NCBI RefSeq assembly: GCF_049977365.1
Contig: NZ_JBNGEN010000001.1
Span: forward strand, 1-64,000
Direction of reading: 5' to 3'
DNA length: 64,000 bases
Source of the DNA: Brachymonas sp049977365
Lineage (GTDB): Bacteria; Pseudomonadota; Gammaproteobacteria; Burkholderiales; Burkholderiaceae_C
In this document: positions 35,088 to 44,213 of the stretch, piece after piece
How positions within the stretch are numbered: position 1 is the stretch's first letter
How the letters are laid out: each line of letters begins with the position of its first letter
Made by a program: the position numbers and the translations under genes
Notes under the pieces: model-generated
Database searches by the model: none
The model's input: only the letters and a program-made list of their open reading frames with translations
Told to the model about the DNA's origin: nothing

Positions 35088-36875
35088 TCAGGCGGGGGTG
35101 GGGGCGTGGAGGTCGACGCGACGTGCGGACTGGGCGGCCTCCCGGAACGGGGCATGGCCCGTGCGGCGCAGGGTGTCGATGAAGTGCTCGCCCGGCGTGC
35201 GCAGCTGGCGGTAGGTGCCCAGCAGGGCCTCGATCACCTCGGGGACTTCGGCTGCGCTGAAGGCAGGGCCTACGACCTTGCCGGGGGTGGCAGGGCCGGA
35301 AAGGGCCGAGCCGTCGGCACCGCCCACGGTGATCTGGTACCACTCCTTGCCGTCCTTGTCGACGCCGAGGATGCCGATGTGGCCGCTGTGATGGTGGCCG
35401 CAGGAATTCATGCAGCCGCTCATGTGCAGGTCGATCTCGCCCAGGTCCCACAGCTCATCCAGATCCTGGTAGCGCTCGGTGAGAGCGGCAGCGATGGGGA
35501 TGGAGCGGGCGTTGGCGAGCGAGCAGAAGTCGCCGCCGGGGCAGGAGATCATGTCGGAGAGCAGGCCCAGGTTAGGGCGCGCCAGACCCAGCGCACGTGC
35601 CTGTTCGTAGAGCGCGGGGAGGTCTTCGGCATGGACCCAGGGCAGCAGGAGGTTCTGCTCGTGGGTGAGGCGGGCCTCACCGGCGCTGAAGCGGTCGGCA
35701 AGATCGGCCACGGCGTCGAGCGTGTCGGCATCGGCATCGCCGGGAGCGTAGCCGGGACGCTTGAAGGACAGGCCGACGATGCGCAGCCCCTCGATGCGGT
35801 GGGGGCGCACATTGCGTTCGAGCCAGCGCTGGTAATCGCGCGATGCGGGATCGACGGCAGCGGCGATGCCGGCCGGCTGCAGGGGTGGCACGGCGAACCG
35901 GGCAGTCATCTCGGCGAGTGCGGCGTCGCTGATGGTGTGGGGGGCACCGTCCTGCTCGACGATGGCGCGGTATTCGGCCTCGACGGCATCGACGAAGCGC
36001 TGGCCCTCGGACTTGACGAGGATCTTGATGCGCGCCTTCCAGAGGTTGTCACGCCGTCCATAGGCGTTGTAGACGCGGATGACGGCTTCCAGATAGTTGA
36101 GGAGCTGGTTCCAGGGCAGGAAGTCGCGCACCACCGGGCTGTTGATGGGGGTGCGCCCCATGCCGCCGCCGACGCTCACCTCGAAGCCCAGCGCATCCCC
36201 TGCGTCGCGCACGAGGCGCAGTCCCACGTCATACCAGTGCAGGGCGGCGCGGTCTTCGGCTCCGCCTGCGAGCGAAATCTTGAACTTGCGGGGCAGAAAG
36301 GCGAATTCGGGATGCAGGCTGCTCCACTGGCGCAGGATTTCGGCAAAGGGGCGCGGATCGGCAACCTCGTCGGGGGCGATGCCGGCGAGCGCGTCGGCGT
36401 TGATGTTGCGGATGCAGTTGCCGCTGGTCTGGATGCCGTGCATCTGCACGGTGGCCAGCAGCTCCATGACTTCGGCCGCGCGGGGCAGCGGAATCCAGTT
36501 GAACTGCACGTTGGTGCGGGTCGAGAAGTGCCCGTAACCGTAGCGCAGGGGCGGGGCCGCCAGCGTCAGGCCCGGCTGGGCTGCCTGCAGCGCATCCTGA
36601 GTGGACTGGGCCTGGGCGAGCAGCTCGGGGGTGGGGCGATCGTAGTCGCGTGCGATGCGGGCCAGCACGCGCAGCTGGCGGCCGGCGATTTCGCCATAGG
36701 GCACGGCCACGCGCAGCATGGGGGCATAGCGCTGGATGTACCAGCCGTTCTGCAGCCGCAGGGGCCGGAAGGCCGCGTCGGAGAGCTCGCCGGCGAGGTT
36801 GCGCGCGAGCTGGTCGCGGAACTGGGCTGCGCGTTGTTCGATGAAGTGCTGGTCGAAAGCGGAATACTGGTACAT
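35088..36875 (-). CDS. cysI: sulfite reductase hemoprotein
   Basis: 595 residues. Reduces sulfite to sulfide using coupled siroheme and [4Fe-4S]. The cluster/heme-ligating cysteines are in ISCPGGDFCSLA and SGCMNSCGHHHSG; substrate-binding Arg/Lys residues lie in QTSGNCIRNI and FLPRKFKIS. It is the first gene of the cluster, with an AT-rich leader. No CysJ flavoprotein is encoded in the window, so electrons probably come from ferredoxin or another reductase, as in DUF934-linked clusters. Confidence 0.96.
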   Translation of the reverse strand: MYQYSAFDQHFIEQRAAQFRDQLARNLAGELSDAAFRPLRLQNGWYIQRYAPMLRVAVPYGEIAGRQLRVLARIARDYDRPTPELLAQAQSTQDALQAAQPGLTLAAPPLRYGYGHFSTRTNVQFNWIPLPRAAEVMELLATVQMHGIQTSGNCIRNINADALAGIAPDEVADPRPFAEILRQWSSLHPEFAFLPRKFKISLAGGAEDRAALHWYDVGLRLVRDAGDALGFEVSVGGGMGRTPINSPVVRDFLPWNQLLNYLEAVIRVYNAYGRRDNLWKARIKILVKSEGQRFVDAVEAEYRAIVEQDGAPHTISDAALAEMTARFAVPPLQPAGIAAAVDPASRDYQRWLERNVRPHRIEGLRIVGLSFKRPGYAPGDADADTLDAVADLADRFSAGEARLTHEQNLLLPWVHAEDLPALYEQARALGLARPNLGLLSDMISCPGGDFCSLANARSIPIAAALTERYQDLDELWDLGEIDLHMSGCMNSCGHHHSGHIGILGVDKDGKEWYQITVGGADGSALSGPATPGKVVGPAFSAAEVPEVIEALLGTYRQLRTPGEHFIDTLRRTGHAPFREAAQSARRVDLHAPTPA

Positions 36876-37082
36876 GAAGCGGCTCTGACGGGACCTGTGC
36901 GCACGCGGCGAGGAGATGACCAGCGCGGACGCATCGGAATATTCGTGGAATCAGGAATGTACCTTTCTTTATTCCAATTCAAACTACTTTTTAATGATGT
37001 ATATATTTCAATCTCATATATAAGAGAGTGTGCAAGCACGGACTGTCCGGCTCCCGCCTTTTCCCGCAGAGACTGGGTGTCT
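36876..37082 (-). promoter_or_regulatory. AT-rich cysI upstream region, probable CysB-controlled promoter
   Basis: Between 36945 and 37030 the GC-rich background gives way to an AT-rich stretch with runs such as TATATATTTCAATCTCATATAT. It contains repeated ATTC/GAAT half-sites of the kind bound by LysR/CysB proteins. CysB is encoded at 56995-57936. The assignment is inferred from position and composition; no exact operator was defined. Confidence 0.45.
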
Positions 37083-39404
37083 TCAGACCGGAGCAAGGCC
37101 CCACCAAGAAGGCAGCAGGCCACGGCGGGCGAGGTCGCGGTAGCGGTCATCGACGAGCAGCAGGGAGCCCGCATCGGACTCGGTGCGTACCACGCGGCCA
37201 CAGGCCTGGATGACCTTGCGCAGGCCGGGGTACAGATACACATAGTCGAAGCCGTGCCCCAGCGCCTGTTGCACGGTGCGCCGCATGGCTTCGTGAACCG
37301 GGTCTACCGGCGGCAGGCCCAGTGTGGCGACGAAGGCCCCGATGAGCCGCTCGCCCGGCAGGTCCACCCCTTCGCCGAAGGCGCCCCCGAGCACGGCAAA
37401 GCCGATGCCCGATCCGCCGGGCTGGAAGCGGTGGAGAAACGCGGCGCGGGCTGCGTCGTCCATGCCCGGCGTCTGCGTCCAGACCGGAAGGTCGGGATGG
37501 GTGGAGGTCAGATGCGTGCGCACGGCATCGAGGTAGCGGAAGCTGCTGAAGAACGCGAGGTAGTTGCCGGGCCGTGCAGCCAGGCGCTCGGCCATGGCCT
37601 GAACCAGCGGAGCCACCGAGGCTTCCCGGTCCTGCCAGCGCGTGGACAGTGGCAGGATGTCCACCTGCAGCTGGTCGGCCCGGAAGGGCGAAGGGGCCTG
37701 CAGCCGCACGTGACTGGCCGGCAGCCCGAGCATGTCGGCATAGAAATCCATGGGACGCAGGGTGGCCGAGAACAGCACCGCACAGTGGGCGTGGCGGAGC
37801 CTTTCCTGCACGAAGGGCGCCGGGATCACGTTGCGCAGCGTGAGCGTGCCGGGCAGGAAGCCGCGCACAGGGCGTTCAGGGGCGGCGCCCGCCAGATCGG
37901 CCGGCGGCGGCGCGTCGGCAGGGCAGACCAGATCGGCGATGGAATGGGGGCCGAAGCGCTCGATGGCGCCCGCATAGGCCACCAGCATGAAGAAGGCATC
38001 CAGCGCCTCGCCCGCGAGGGCTTCAGGGGCATCGGCCAGATGGCGTGTGATGCGTGCCACCAGATCCTGGATGCGCGCATGCAGGGCATCGTCGGGCTCG
38101 CAGGTCTGGTAGCCGGGGCGGGCGTGGGCCAGGACGCGGTTCCACTCTTTGCGCACGCTGCCCACGGCCCGCCTGAGAGGGGTGGGGAGGCTGCGCTGCA
38201 GGCGCCGCAGATCGCCCGCCTGCAGCGCGGCACTGTACATGTCGCGTGCCCGGTTGACGAGGTTGTGGGCCTCGTCCACGAGCACGGCAGTGCGCCAGCC
38301 TTCCTGCTGGGTCAGGGCAGGCAGCAGGGCGGTGGTGTCGAAGTGGTAGTGGTAGTCGCACACCACCACGTCGGCCCACTGCACCAGCTCCTGGGTCAGG
38401 TAGTAGGGGCAGATGGCATGGGCATCGGCAAGGGTCTGCAGGGTCTGGCGGTCGAGCACAGCGCCGGCAGCGGCATCAATGGCCGCCTGGCGGGCGGCAG
38501 GCAGGCGGTCGTAGAAGCCCTGCGCCAGCGGACATGTGGCCCCCAGACAGGGCGTACCGGGATGGGGGCATACCCGGTCCTTGGCGCTGAGTTCCAGTGC
38601 TCTCAGGGGAATGGCGGGGGAACTGGCCTGGCGCACCGTGACCAGTGCATCGAGCGCCAGAGTGCGGCCGGTGGTCTTGGCAGTCAGAAAGAACAGGCGG
38701 TCCACCAGATCCTCGCCCATGGCCTTGAGCATGGGAAACACGGTGCCAAGCGTTTTGCCCACCCCGGTGGGGGCTTCGGCCAGCAGCACCCGGCCCCGGC
38801 GCGCGGCGGTATAGACGTTCTCTGCGAGTTGACGCTGCCCAAGCCGCATGCGCGCCAGCGGAAATGCCAGTGCCCGCAGGGCCTGGGTGCGCGCTTCGTG
38901 GTGCAGTGCTTCCTGTTCGCCCCAGGCGGTATAGCGTGCGCACAGGGCTGCAAAATCGGTGGCCAGCTCGCTGGCTTCGCAGGTGCGTTCGAGCACGGTG
39001 TCACGGTCACGCAGCAGGTCGTGGTAGCGCAGACAGACCCGGATGGAGGCAAGTCCGTGCTGCACACACAGCATGTGGGCATAGAGTCGGGCCTGGCTCC
39101 AGTGCAGCGCCTGCTGGGTTTCGGGAATGCGCTCCCAGGACCCCTTGTGGGTTTTCACTTCTTCCACCGTGGCGAGAGTGCGTGACCACGCATCGGCCCG
39201 CCCCCGCACGAGAAGGGGGCCGTGGGCCAGCTCCAGCGGAACTTCGGTGTCCCATTCGCCGCTGCGCCGCCCCGCCACCGTGCGGTGGCCTTCCATGCCT
39301 TCGAGCGCGGAGGGGCCCGGCGCGTAACGATGATCCAGGTCGCCTTCCCGGCAGAAGGCAGCCAGCGCAGTGACTGAGACGGTGAGTGGAGGCAGGGACG
39401 ACAT
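37083..39404 (-). CDS. PD-(D/E)XK nuclease fused to a DinG/XPD-like FeS DNA helicase
   Basis: 773 residues. The N-terminal ~120 residues carry nuclease motifs: Asp71 in RGRADAW, ExK in EEVKT (Glu82, Lys84) and QxxxY (Gln104, Tyr108), the set seen in RecB/Cas4-type nucleases. The rest is a superfamily 2 Rad3/DinG helicase: Walker A EAPTGVGKT (210-218), four Cys that could bind a 4Fe-4S cluster (279, 286, 291, 332), DEAH at 377-380, FSATL and a C-terminal QACGRVVR motif VI. It probably unwinds and trims DNA in repair. ATG 39404 was chosen because the open frame upstream (to 39677) is unconserved. It stands alone on the minus strand. Known family relatives exist, but the partner role is unclear. 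Confidence 0.85.
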   Translation of the reverse strand: MSSLPPLTVSVTALAAFCREGDLDHRYAPGPSALEGMEGHRTVAGRRSGEWDTEVPLELAHGPLLVRGRADAWSRTLATVEEVKTHKGSWERIPETQQALHWSQARLYAHMLCVQHGLASIRVCLRYHDLLRDRDTVLERTCEASELATDFAALCARYTAWGEQEALHHEARTQALRALAFPLARMRLGQRQLAENVYTAARRGRVLLAEAPTGVGKTLGTVFPMLKAMGEDLVDRLFFLTAKTTGRTLALDALVTVRQASSPAIPLRALELSAKDRVCPHPGTPCLGATCPLAQGFYDRLPAARQAAIDAAAGAVLDRQTLQTLADAHAICPYYLTQELVQWADVVVCDYHYHFDTTALLPALTQQEGWRTAVLVDEAHNLVNRARDMYSAALQAGDLRRLQRSLPTPLRRAVGSVRKEWNRVLAHARPGYQTCEPDDALHARIQDLVARITRHLADAPEALAGEALDAFFMLVAYAGAIERFGPHSIADLVCPADAPPPADLAGAAPERPVRGFLPGTLTLRNVIPAPFVQERLRHAHCAVLFSATLRPMDFYADMLGLPASHVRLQAPSPFRADQLQVDILPLSTRWQDREASVAPLVQAMAERLAARPGNYLAFFSSFRYLDAVRTHLTSTHPDLPVWTQTPGMDDAARAAFLHRFQPGGSGIGFAVLGGAFGEGVDLPGERLIGAFVATLGLPPVDPVHEAMRRTVQQALGHGFDYVYLYPGLRKVIQACGRVVRTESDAGSLLLVDDRYRDLARRGLLPSWWGLAPV

Positions 39405-39700
39405 CCGAAACTGAACAAAACGCCACGTCCCGCACAGAAGAACGGAGATCGCAGCCACGGCGCTGCACGCAGAGGCCGCGAGGGGCGGCGTGCAGCCGTG
39501 TGGGGCGAGCGTAGCAGCTTTGCAGCATCGATGCGAGAAGTGCGCCGGGGGCAGAGGTACGAGCAAGGGTGAAGGGGTATGCCTGTGCAGGGTTCTAGAA
39601 TCGGAATCTGTCGCGTTTGTATCCGCATGCCGATATGGATGCAGATGCGTTCCGTTCCGTTCCGTTTCACTCACCATTCATTGATTGCAGGAGTTTCCCG

Positions 39701-40087
39701 ATGAGTACCCCCCAGGGCAAGGATTTCGACCAGGGTCTGGCCATGCGCAAGCGCGTCATGGGAGACGCCTTTGTGGAGAAGGCTTTCAGCGGGCTCACCG
39801 AGTTCACGGCACCGCTGCAGGACTACATCACCCGCAACGCCTGGGGTGACACCTGGCAGCGTGAGGGACTGGATCTCAAGACACGCAGCCTCGTCACCAT
39901 TGCCATGCTGACCGCACTGGGCAAGTCGCAGGAGCTGCGTGGTCATGTGCGCGGCGCCCTGCACAACGGCGCCACGGTGCAGGAAATCCAGGAAGTGCTG
40001 CTCCACGCAAGCATCTACTGCGGTATTCCGGCGGCGGTGGAGGGCTTCCGGGCTGCGGCCGAGATCATCGACGGCCCCAGGGCCTGA
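39701..40087 (+). CDS. carboxymuconolactone decarboxylase-like (AhpD-fold) protein
   Basis: 128 residues. The single domain matches carboxymuconolactone decarboxylase of the PcaC type: RSLVTIAMLTALGKSQELRGHVRGALHNG, EIQEVLLHASIYCGIPAAVEGFRAA. The HxxC of peroxidase-type AhpD is absent as a pair; a single Cys follows the His (HASIYC), as in PcaC. It may be a true 4-carboxymuconolactone decarboxylase of the protocatechuate pathway, but no other pca gene is nearby. Ribosome-binding site CAGGAG at 39688-39693. Confidence 0.82.
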   Translation: MSTPQGKDFDQGLAMRKRVMGDAFVEKAFSGLTEFTAPLQDYITRNAWGDTWQREGLDLKTRSLVTIAMLTALGKSQELRGHVRGALHNGATVQEIQEVLLHASIYCGIPAAVEGFRAAAEIIDGPRA

Positions 40088-40146
40088 GAGGACACAGGCT
40101 GCTGCGCGGCGGGAGCGCATGCACCTTGCGGCACCGACGTTCAGAG

Positions 40147-40183
40147 ACAAAAAAGCGACCTCACTGCCACAGCGGGGTCGCTC
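40147..40183 (-). terminator. rho-independent terminator for ppk2
   Basis: Stem AGCGACC (40154-40160) with GGTCGCT (40176-40182). On the minus strand a T6 run follows, about 55 bases past the ppk2 stop. Confidence 0.8.
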
Positions 40184-40237
40184 GAAAGAGAGAACCCGGG
40201 AAAGGGCAGTGCCCCTTCCCGGATCTCTGCAGCATGA

Positions 40238-41395
40238 TCAGCGCTTGACGGGAGCCAGCGGCGTCGTGAGCGGGCGTACCTCGCCCATGGGATGCTCGCC
40301 GGTTTCGTAGATGTTGTTGGCACGGCCGACGAGCAGGGTGTCGAGCGTGCCGATGTTGTCGGTGTCCTTGTTGGAATAGGGCACCTTGTTGAGCACATAG
40401 CGCATGGCGTTGAGGCGGGCGCGCTTCTTGTCATCGCTCTTGATGACGGTCCAGGGTGCATCCACCGTGTCGGTCTCGAAGAACATGGCTTCCTTGGCGC
40501 GGGTGTAGTCGTCCCACTTGTCGAGGCTGGCCTTGTCCACGGGGCTGAGCTTCCACTGCTTGAGGGGGTGCAGCTCGCGTTCCTTGAAGCGGCGGCGCTG
40601 TTCGTCCTGGCTCACCGAGAACCAGAACTTGAAGAGATGGATGCCGCTGCGGGTGAGCATGCGCTCGAACAGGGGCGCCTGCAGCATGAATTCCTGGTAT
40701 TCCTCGTCCGAGCAGAACCCCATGACACGCTCCACGCCGGAGCGGTTGTACCAGGAGCGATCGAACAGCACGATTTCGCCGTTGGTGGGCAGGTTCTTGA
40801 CGTAGCGCTGGAAGTACCACTGGCCGCGTTCCTCGTCGGTGGGCTTTTCGAGGGCCACCACGCGCGCGCCACGGGGGTTGAGGTGTTCCATGAAGCGCTT
40901 GATGGCGCCGCCCTTGCCGGCAGCGTCGCGTCCTTCGAAGACGATCACGACGCGGGCTCCCGTTTGCTTGACCCATGCCTGGAGCTTGAGCAACTCGACC
41001 TGCAGCTTGTATTTCTGCTTCTCGTAGTTCTTGCGGATCATCAGGTTCTTGTAGGGATAGCCGCCTTTGCGCCAGTTGGGCGCGAGTTCGTCATCCGGGG
41101 AAACCTTGATGGTCTTGCTGCCGGTGCCGGATTCTGCCAGCATGCGGCGCAGGGCTGCCACCTCGTCCTTGGAGGCGCGGCTCAGCAGGGTCTGCATGGC
41201 CGATACCTTGTCCTCTGCCTTCTCCAGGATCTGTTCGATGGCCACTTCGCGGCGGGTGAGCGCGGAGTCTTCCGCCTCGCGGGTGGCCACGCGGTCGATG
41301 TTGCGGGGGGCTGTCTTGCCCAGCACCACATCTCCGGATCGGGCGAGGCGGGGTTTGTCCTGGGAGGCCGTGGGGGACTTGGAAGAGGTGGCCAT
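40238..41395 (-). CDS. ppk2: polyphosphate kinase 2 family protein
   Basis: 385 residues. A PPK2 core with Walker A FEGRDAAGKGGAIKRF and Walker B-type FDRSWYNRSGVERVMGFC, then FKFWFSVSQDEQRRRF and SPVDKASLDKWDDYTRAKEAMF. Class I enzymes use polyphosphate to phosphorylate nucleoside diphosphates; the single PPK2 domain with a ~110-residue N-terminal extension fits this class or a close one. It is charged and cytosolic. About 60 bases separate it from argA upstream of nothing shared, so it is likely a separate transcript. Confidence 0.94.
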   Translation of the reverse strand: MATSSKSPTASQDKPRLARSGDVVLGKTAPRNIDRVATREAEDSALTRREVAIEQILEKAEDKVSAMQTLLSRASKDEVAALRRMLAESGTGSKTIKVSPDDELAPNWRKGGYPYKNLMIRKNYEKQKYKLQVELLKLQAWVKQTGARVVIVFEGRDAAGKGGAIKRFMEHLNPRGARVVALEKPTDEERGQWYFQRYVKNLPTNGEIVLFDRSWYNRSGVERVMGFCSDEEYQEFMLQAPLFERMLTRSGIHLFKFWFSVSQDEQRRRFKERELHPLKQWKLSPVDKASLDKWDDYTRAKEAMFFETDTVDAPWTVIKSDDKKRARLNAMRYVLNKVPYSNKDTDNIGTLDTLLVGRANNIYETGEHPMGEVRPLTTPLAPVKR

Positions 41396-41455
41396 AGGGG
41401 AGCTCCTTAGCGAGTGGAAATATCCCTTGGGATTTTAGGACTATTGGGGCCGCCG

Positions 41456-42808
41456 TTACAGTTTTTTGACCAAAACCTGACTTTTGCGGTCCCAGTTATA
41501 TTTGCGCTTGCGTGCCTCGGGCAGCCAGGAGGGATCGACCACCTGGAAGCCGCGCTTGATGAACCAGTGCATGGTGCGCGTGGTGAGCACGAAGATGCTC
41601 TTGAGCCCCATGGCCCGGGCGCGCTGCTCGATGCGGCGCAGCAGCTTGTCACCGTCGCCCTGGCCCTGCACGGCGGGGCTCACGGTCACGGAGGCCATTT
41701 CGCCCGTGCTGTCCTCGGCATAGGGGTAGAGGGCCGCGCAGCCGAAGATCACCCCATCGTGTTCGATGATGGTGTAGAGGTGCGCATCGCGCTCGATCTC
41801 GGTGCGGCTGCGCTTGACGAGCGTGCCGTCCTGCTCGAACGGCTCGATCAGGTGCAGGATGCCGCCCACGTCCTCGATGGTGGCCTCGCGCAGGTTCTCC
41901 AGCTTTTCGTCCACGACCATGGTGCCGATGCCGTCGTGGGTGTAGATCTCCAGCAGGATGGAGCCATCCACCGAGTAGGGCACGATGTGGCTGCGTTCCA
42001 CGCCCTTGATGCAGGCCCTGACGCAGTACTGGAGATAAAACGCGAGATCGTTGGGGTGTTCGGGGGCGGGGAGCCTGGTCAGCAGCCGCTGGGCATCGGC
42101 CAGCGACAGTTCGGTGTCGACCGGGTTGTCCTCGCTCTCGGGATCGAGGGGCCGCTGGCGCAGGCCGCCGATCTCGGTGAGGAATATGAGCTTGTCGGCG
42201 TGCAGCTCGCTGGCGACCTCGGTGGCCACGTTCTCCATGTTGAGGTTGAAGGCTTCGCCGGTGGGAGAAAAGCCGAGCGGAGAAAGCAGCACCAGCGCCC
42301 CCTGGTCGAGCATGGACTGGATGGCGCTGGAATCGACCTTGCGCACCAGCCCGGAATGCTTGTAGTCCACCCCGTCCACGATGCCGACGGGCCGCGCCGT
42401 GAGGAAGTTGCCCGAGATCACCCGCACGGTGGCACCCGCCATGGGCGTGTTGGGCAGGCCCTGGCTGAAGGCGGCCTCGACTTCGTAGCGCAGCTGTCCG
42501 GCGGCCTCCAGCGCGCTGTCGAGCGCCACGCCGTCGGTGATGCGGATGCCCTTGTAATAGCGGGGCTCCTCGCCCTTGGCTCGCAGCTGCTCGTTGACCT
42601 GCGGGCGGAAGCCGTGCACGAGCACGATCTTCACGCCCATGCTCTTGATGAGGGCCAGATCCTGCACCACGTTAGGCAGCTTGCCGGCGGCGATGGCTTC
42701 GCCCGGAACGCCGACCACCATGGTCTTGCCGCGATGCATGTGGATGTAGGGTGCAACCGCCCGGAACCAGGGCACAAAGGTGAAGTTGAAGACCGCAGAC
42801 ATGGACAT
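41456..42808 (-). CDS. argA: amino-acid N-acetyltransferase
   Basis: 450 residues. ArgA acetylates glutamate in the first step of arginine synthesis. Its N-terminal half is an amino-acid-kinase-like domain (IVLVHGFRPQVNEQL, RITDGVALDSALEAAGQLR, LLSPLGFSPTGEAFNLNMENVATEVA) that binds arginine for feedback control. The C-terminal half is a GNAT domain with VSPAVQGQGDGDKLLRRIEQRARAMG. In related genomes argA lies next to hrpA; here 7 kb of other genes separates them. It starts 148 bases from the Sel1-like gene's stop. Confidence 0.96.
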   Translation of the reverse strand: MSMSAVFNFTFVPWFRAVAPYIHMHRGKTMVVGVPGEAIAAGKLPNVVQDLALIKSMGVKIVLVHGFRPQVNEQLRAKGEEPRYYKGIRITDGVALDSALEAAGQLRYEVEAAFSQGLPNTPMAGATVRVISGNFLTARPVGIVDGVDYKHSGLVRKVDSSAIQSMLDQGALVLLSPLGFSPTGEAFNLNMENVATEVASELHADKLIFLTEIGGLRQRPLDPESEDNPVDTELSLADAQRLLTRLPAPEHPNDLAFYLQYCVRACIKGVERSHIVPYSVDGSILLEIYTHDGIGTMVVDEKLENLREATIEDVGGILHLIEPFEQDGTLVKRSRTEIERDAHLYTIIEHDGVIFGCAALYPYAEDSTGEMASVTVSPAVQGQGDGDKLLRRIEQRARAMGLKSIFVLTTRTMHWFIKRGFQVVDPSWLPEARKRKYNWDRKSQVLVKKL

Positions 42809-42956
42809 GGAGGTGAGAACCAGGGAGGTCTGTCCCGTGCCGGCAGGCGGCCCGGAGCAGCATGTAAAACCCCTATTGTGTACTCGATTGGCCCCGTTCC
42901 TGCGGTGCCTTCACACACGGTTGCCGCTTGCTTGGCGCGAAGGTGCCGGCTCGCTT

Positions 42957-44171
42957 CTAGCCACCGCGGCTCACCTCGCCCACGAGCTGCTGCCAGAAGG
43001 TGGGCAGCAGGTCGTAGAGGGGGGTGGGTTCGCGCTGCCAGATCTGTACACCGTCCGGCACGATGGCGCTGGAGGGGACCACGCCCGGATCGACCTGCGC
43101 GAGCTGCTGCATCCACAGAATGTCGACGCCGCCCTGCGGGGCAGGACGCGCGTAGATGAGCTGCAGCATGCGCTGTGCCGCCACGCTGCCCCGGGATGCC
43201 GCCTTGGCGTAGAGGCGCAGGGCCTCGCTGTAGTTCGGCGTGCGGCCGATGCCCCGGTGCAAGGCACGTGCCTTTTGGTAGAGCGCATCGGCCGAGGCAT
43301 GGGCTTCGCCCGAGGTGGACGTGGGGCGGCTGACGGTGCTGTCGCGGGCCGATGGCCTGCGGGTCAGGCGCTCCAGGTTGGCGCGGGCAGCCGGCGAGCC
43401 CGGCGCCGCACGGCGGAAGTAGCCCTCGGCCACGGCGTCCTGTCCGTGCAGGGCGGCATCGATGCCGAGCGCATTGAGTGCATGGACTTCGCCTCCCTGT
43501 GCCGCAGCAAGCAGCAGGGGAGAGCGCCCGGGGGCGAGCTGCTGCGAGGGCTGGTTCCGGGCGCGGCGTCCTTCCACCAGCCAGGCCAGAAAGGCGGCCC
43601 GTGCCGGCGCGGATGGGCGCAGCGCCGCAATGGCTGCGTCTGCCGCCTCCAGATCCGGCGGACCGCTGCAGCCGTCCATGGCACACCAGGCCAGCCCGGC
43701 CTGGGCCAGAGGAAATCCCCCGGCAGCGGCCTGCATGAACCACTGCTGGGCCTGCATGCGGTTCTGTGGAACCCCGGCCCCATGCAGATGGATCAGCCCC
43801 AGGGTCCAGGCCGCCTGGGCGGCGGAGCGGGATTCCGTTGCCGAACGGGCGGCTCCGTGCAGGGTGGCTGCGCGGTCGGCCTGCTGCATGAGGACGGACA
43901 GCCGCTGGGCGATGTCCTGATCGGAGGGGGCGGCGGCAGGCTGTGGCAGGGGGCTGGCATGAATCAGCCGAATGGGGGGCTCTGTGGCGGCATCGGCGTG
44001 TGTCGCGGGTTGCGTCCAGCCGGGATGCGTTGCCATGCTCGTCAGGAGGCACAGGGTCAGTCCCAGTCCCAGCCCGTGGCGTGGTCGAAGCCCCGTCGAC
44101 GGAAGAACAGTGCGCTGACTGCCCCCGGAGAGGGGGAGAGCCATACGGCGGCAGAAGGCGAGGGCGTGCAT
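42957..44171 (-). CDS. exported Sel1-repeat protein of the amyloid-like locus
   Basis: 404 residues. A basic N-terminus and hydrophobic core (LGLGLTLCLLTSMA, about 33-46) suggest a signal peptide. Sel1-like helical repeats are visible at about 115-165 (AAWTLGLIHLHGAGVPQN, QWFMQAAAGGFPLAQAGLAW) and 300-350 (LYQKARALHRGIGRTPNYSEALRLYAKAASRG, followed by a repeat end). The region between is Ala-rich and variable. Sel1 proteins act as scaffolds for protein contacts, often in secretion or surface systems. It is the fourth gene of the minus-strand run, 42 bases after the CsgG-like gene, so it is probably part of that transcript. Confidence 0.72.
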   Translation of the reverse strand: MHALAFCRRMALPLSGGSQRTVLPSTGLRPRHGLGLGLTLCLLTSMATHPGWTQPATHADAATEPPIRLIHASPLPQPAAAPSDQDIAQRLSVLMQQADRAATLHGAARSATESRSAAQAAWTLGLIHLHGAGVPQNRMQAQQWFMQAAAGGFPLAQAGLAWCAMDGCSGPPDLEAADAAIAALRPSAPARAAFLAWLVEGRRARNQPSQQLAPGRSPLLLAAAQGGEVHALNALGIDAALHGQDAVAEGYFRRAAPGSPAARANLERLTRRPSARDSTVSRPTSTSGEAHASADALYQKARALHRGIGRTPNYSEALRLYAKAASRGSVAAQRMLQLIYARPAPQGGVDILWMQQLAQVDPGVVPSSAIVPDGVQIWQREPTPLYDLLPTFWQQLVGEVSRGG

Positions 44172-44213
44172 GGTCGTGCGCTCCAGGCGGGAGAGGTGGC
44201 GCAGGGCAGCGTG

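Noticed and set aside
35061..39185. A very long plus-strand open frame (about 1370 codons) across the cysI and helicase genes
   Set aside because: It runs antisense to two well-supported genes, has no family motif, and reflects the high-GC third-position bias that keeps antisense frames open.
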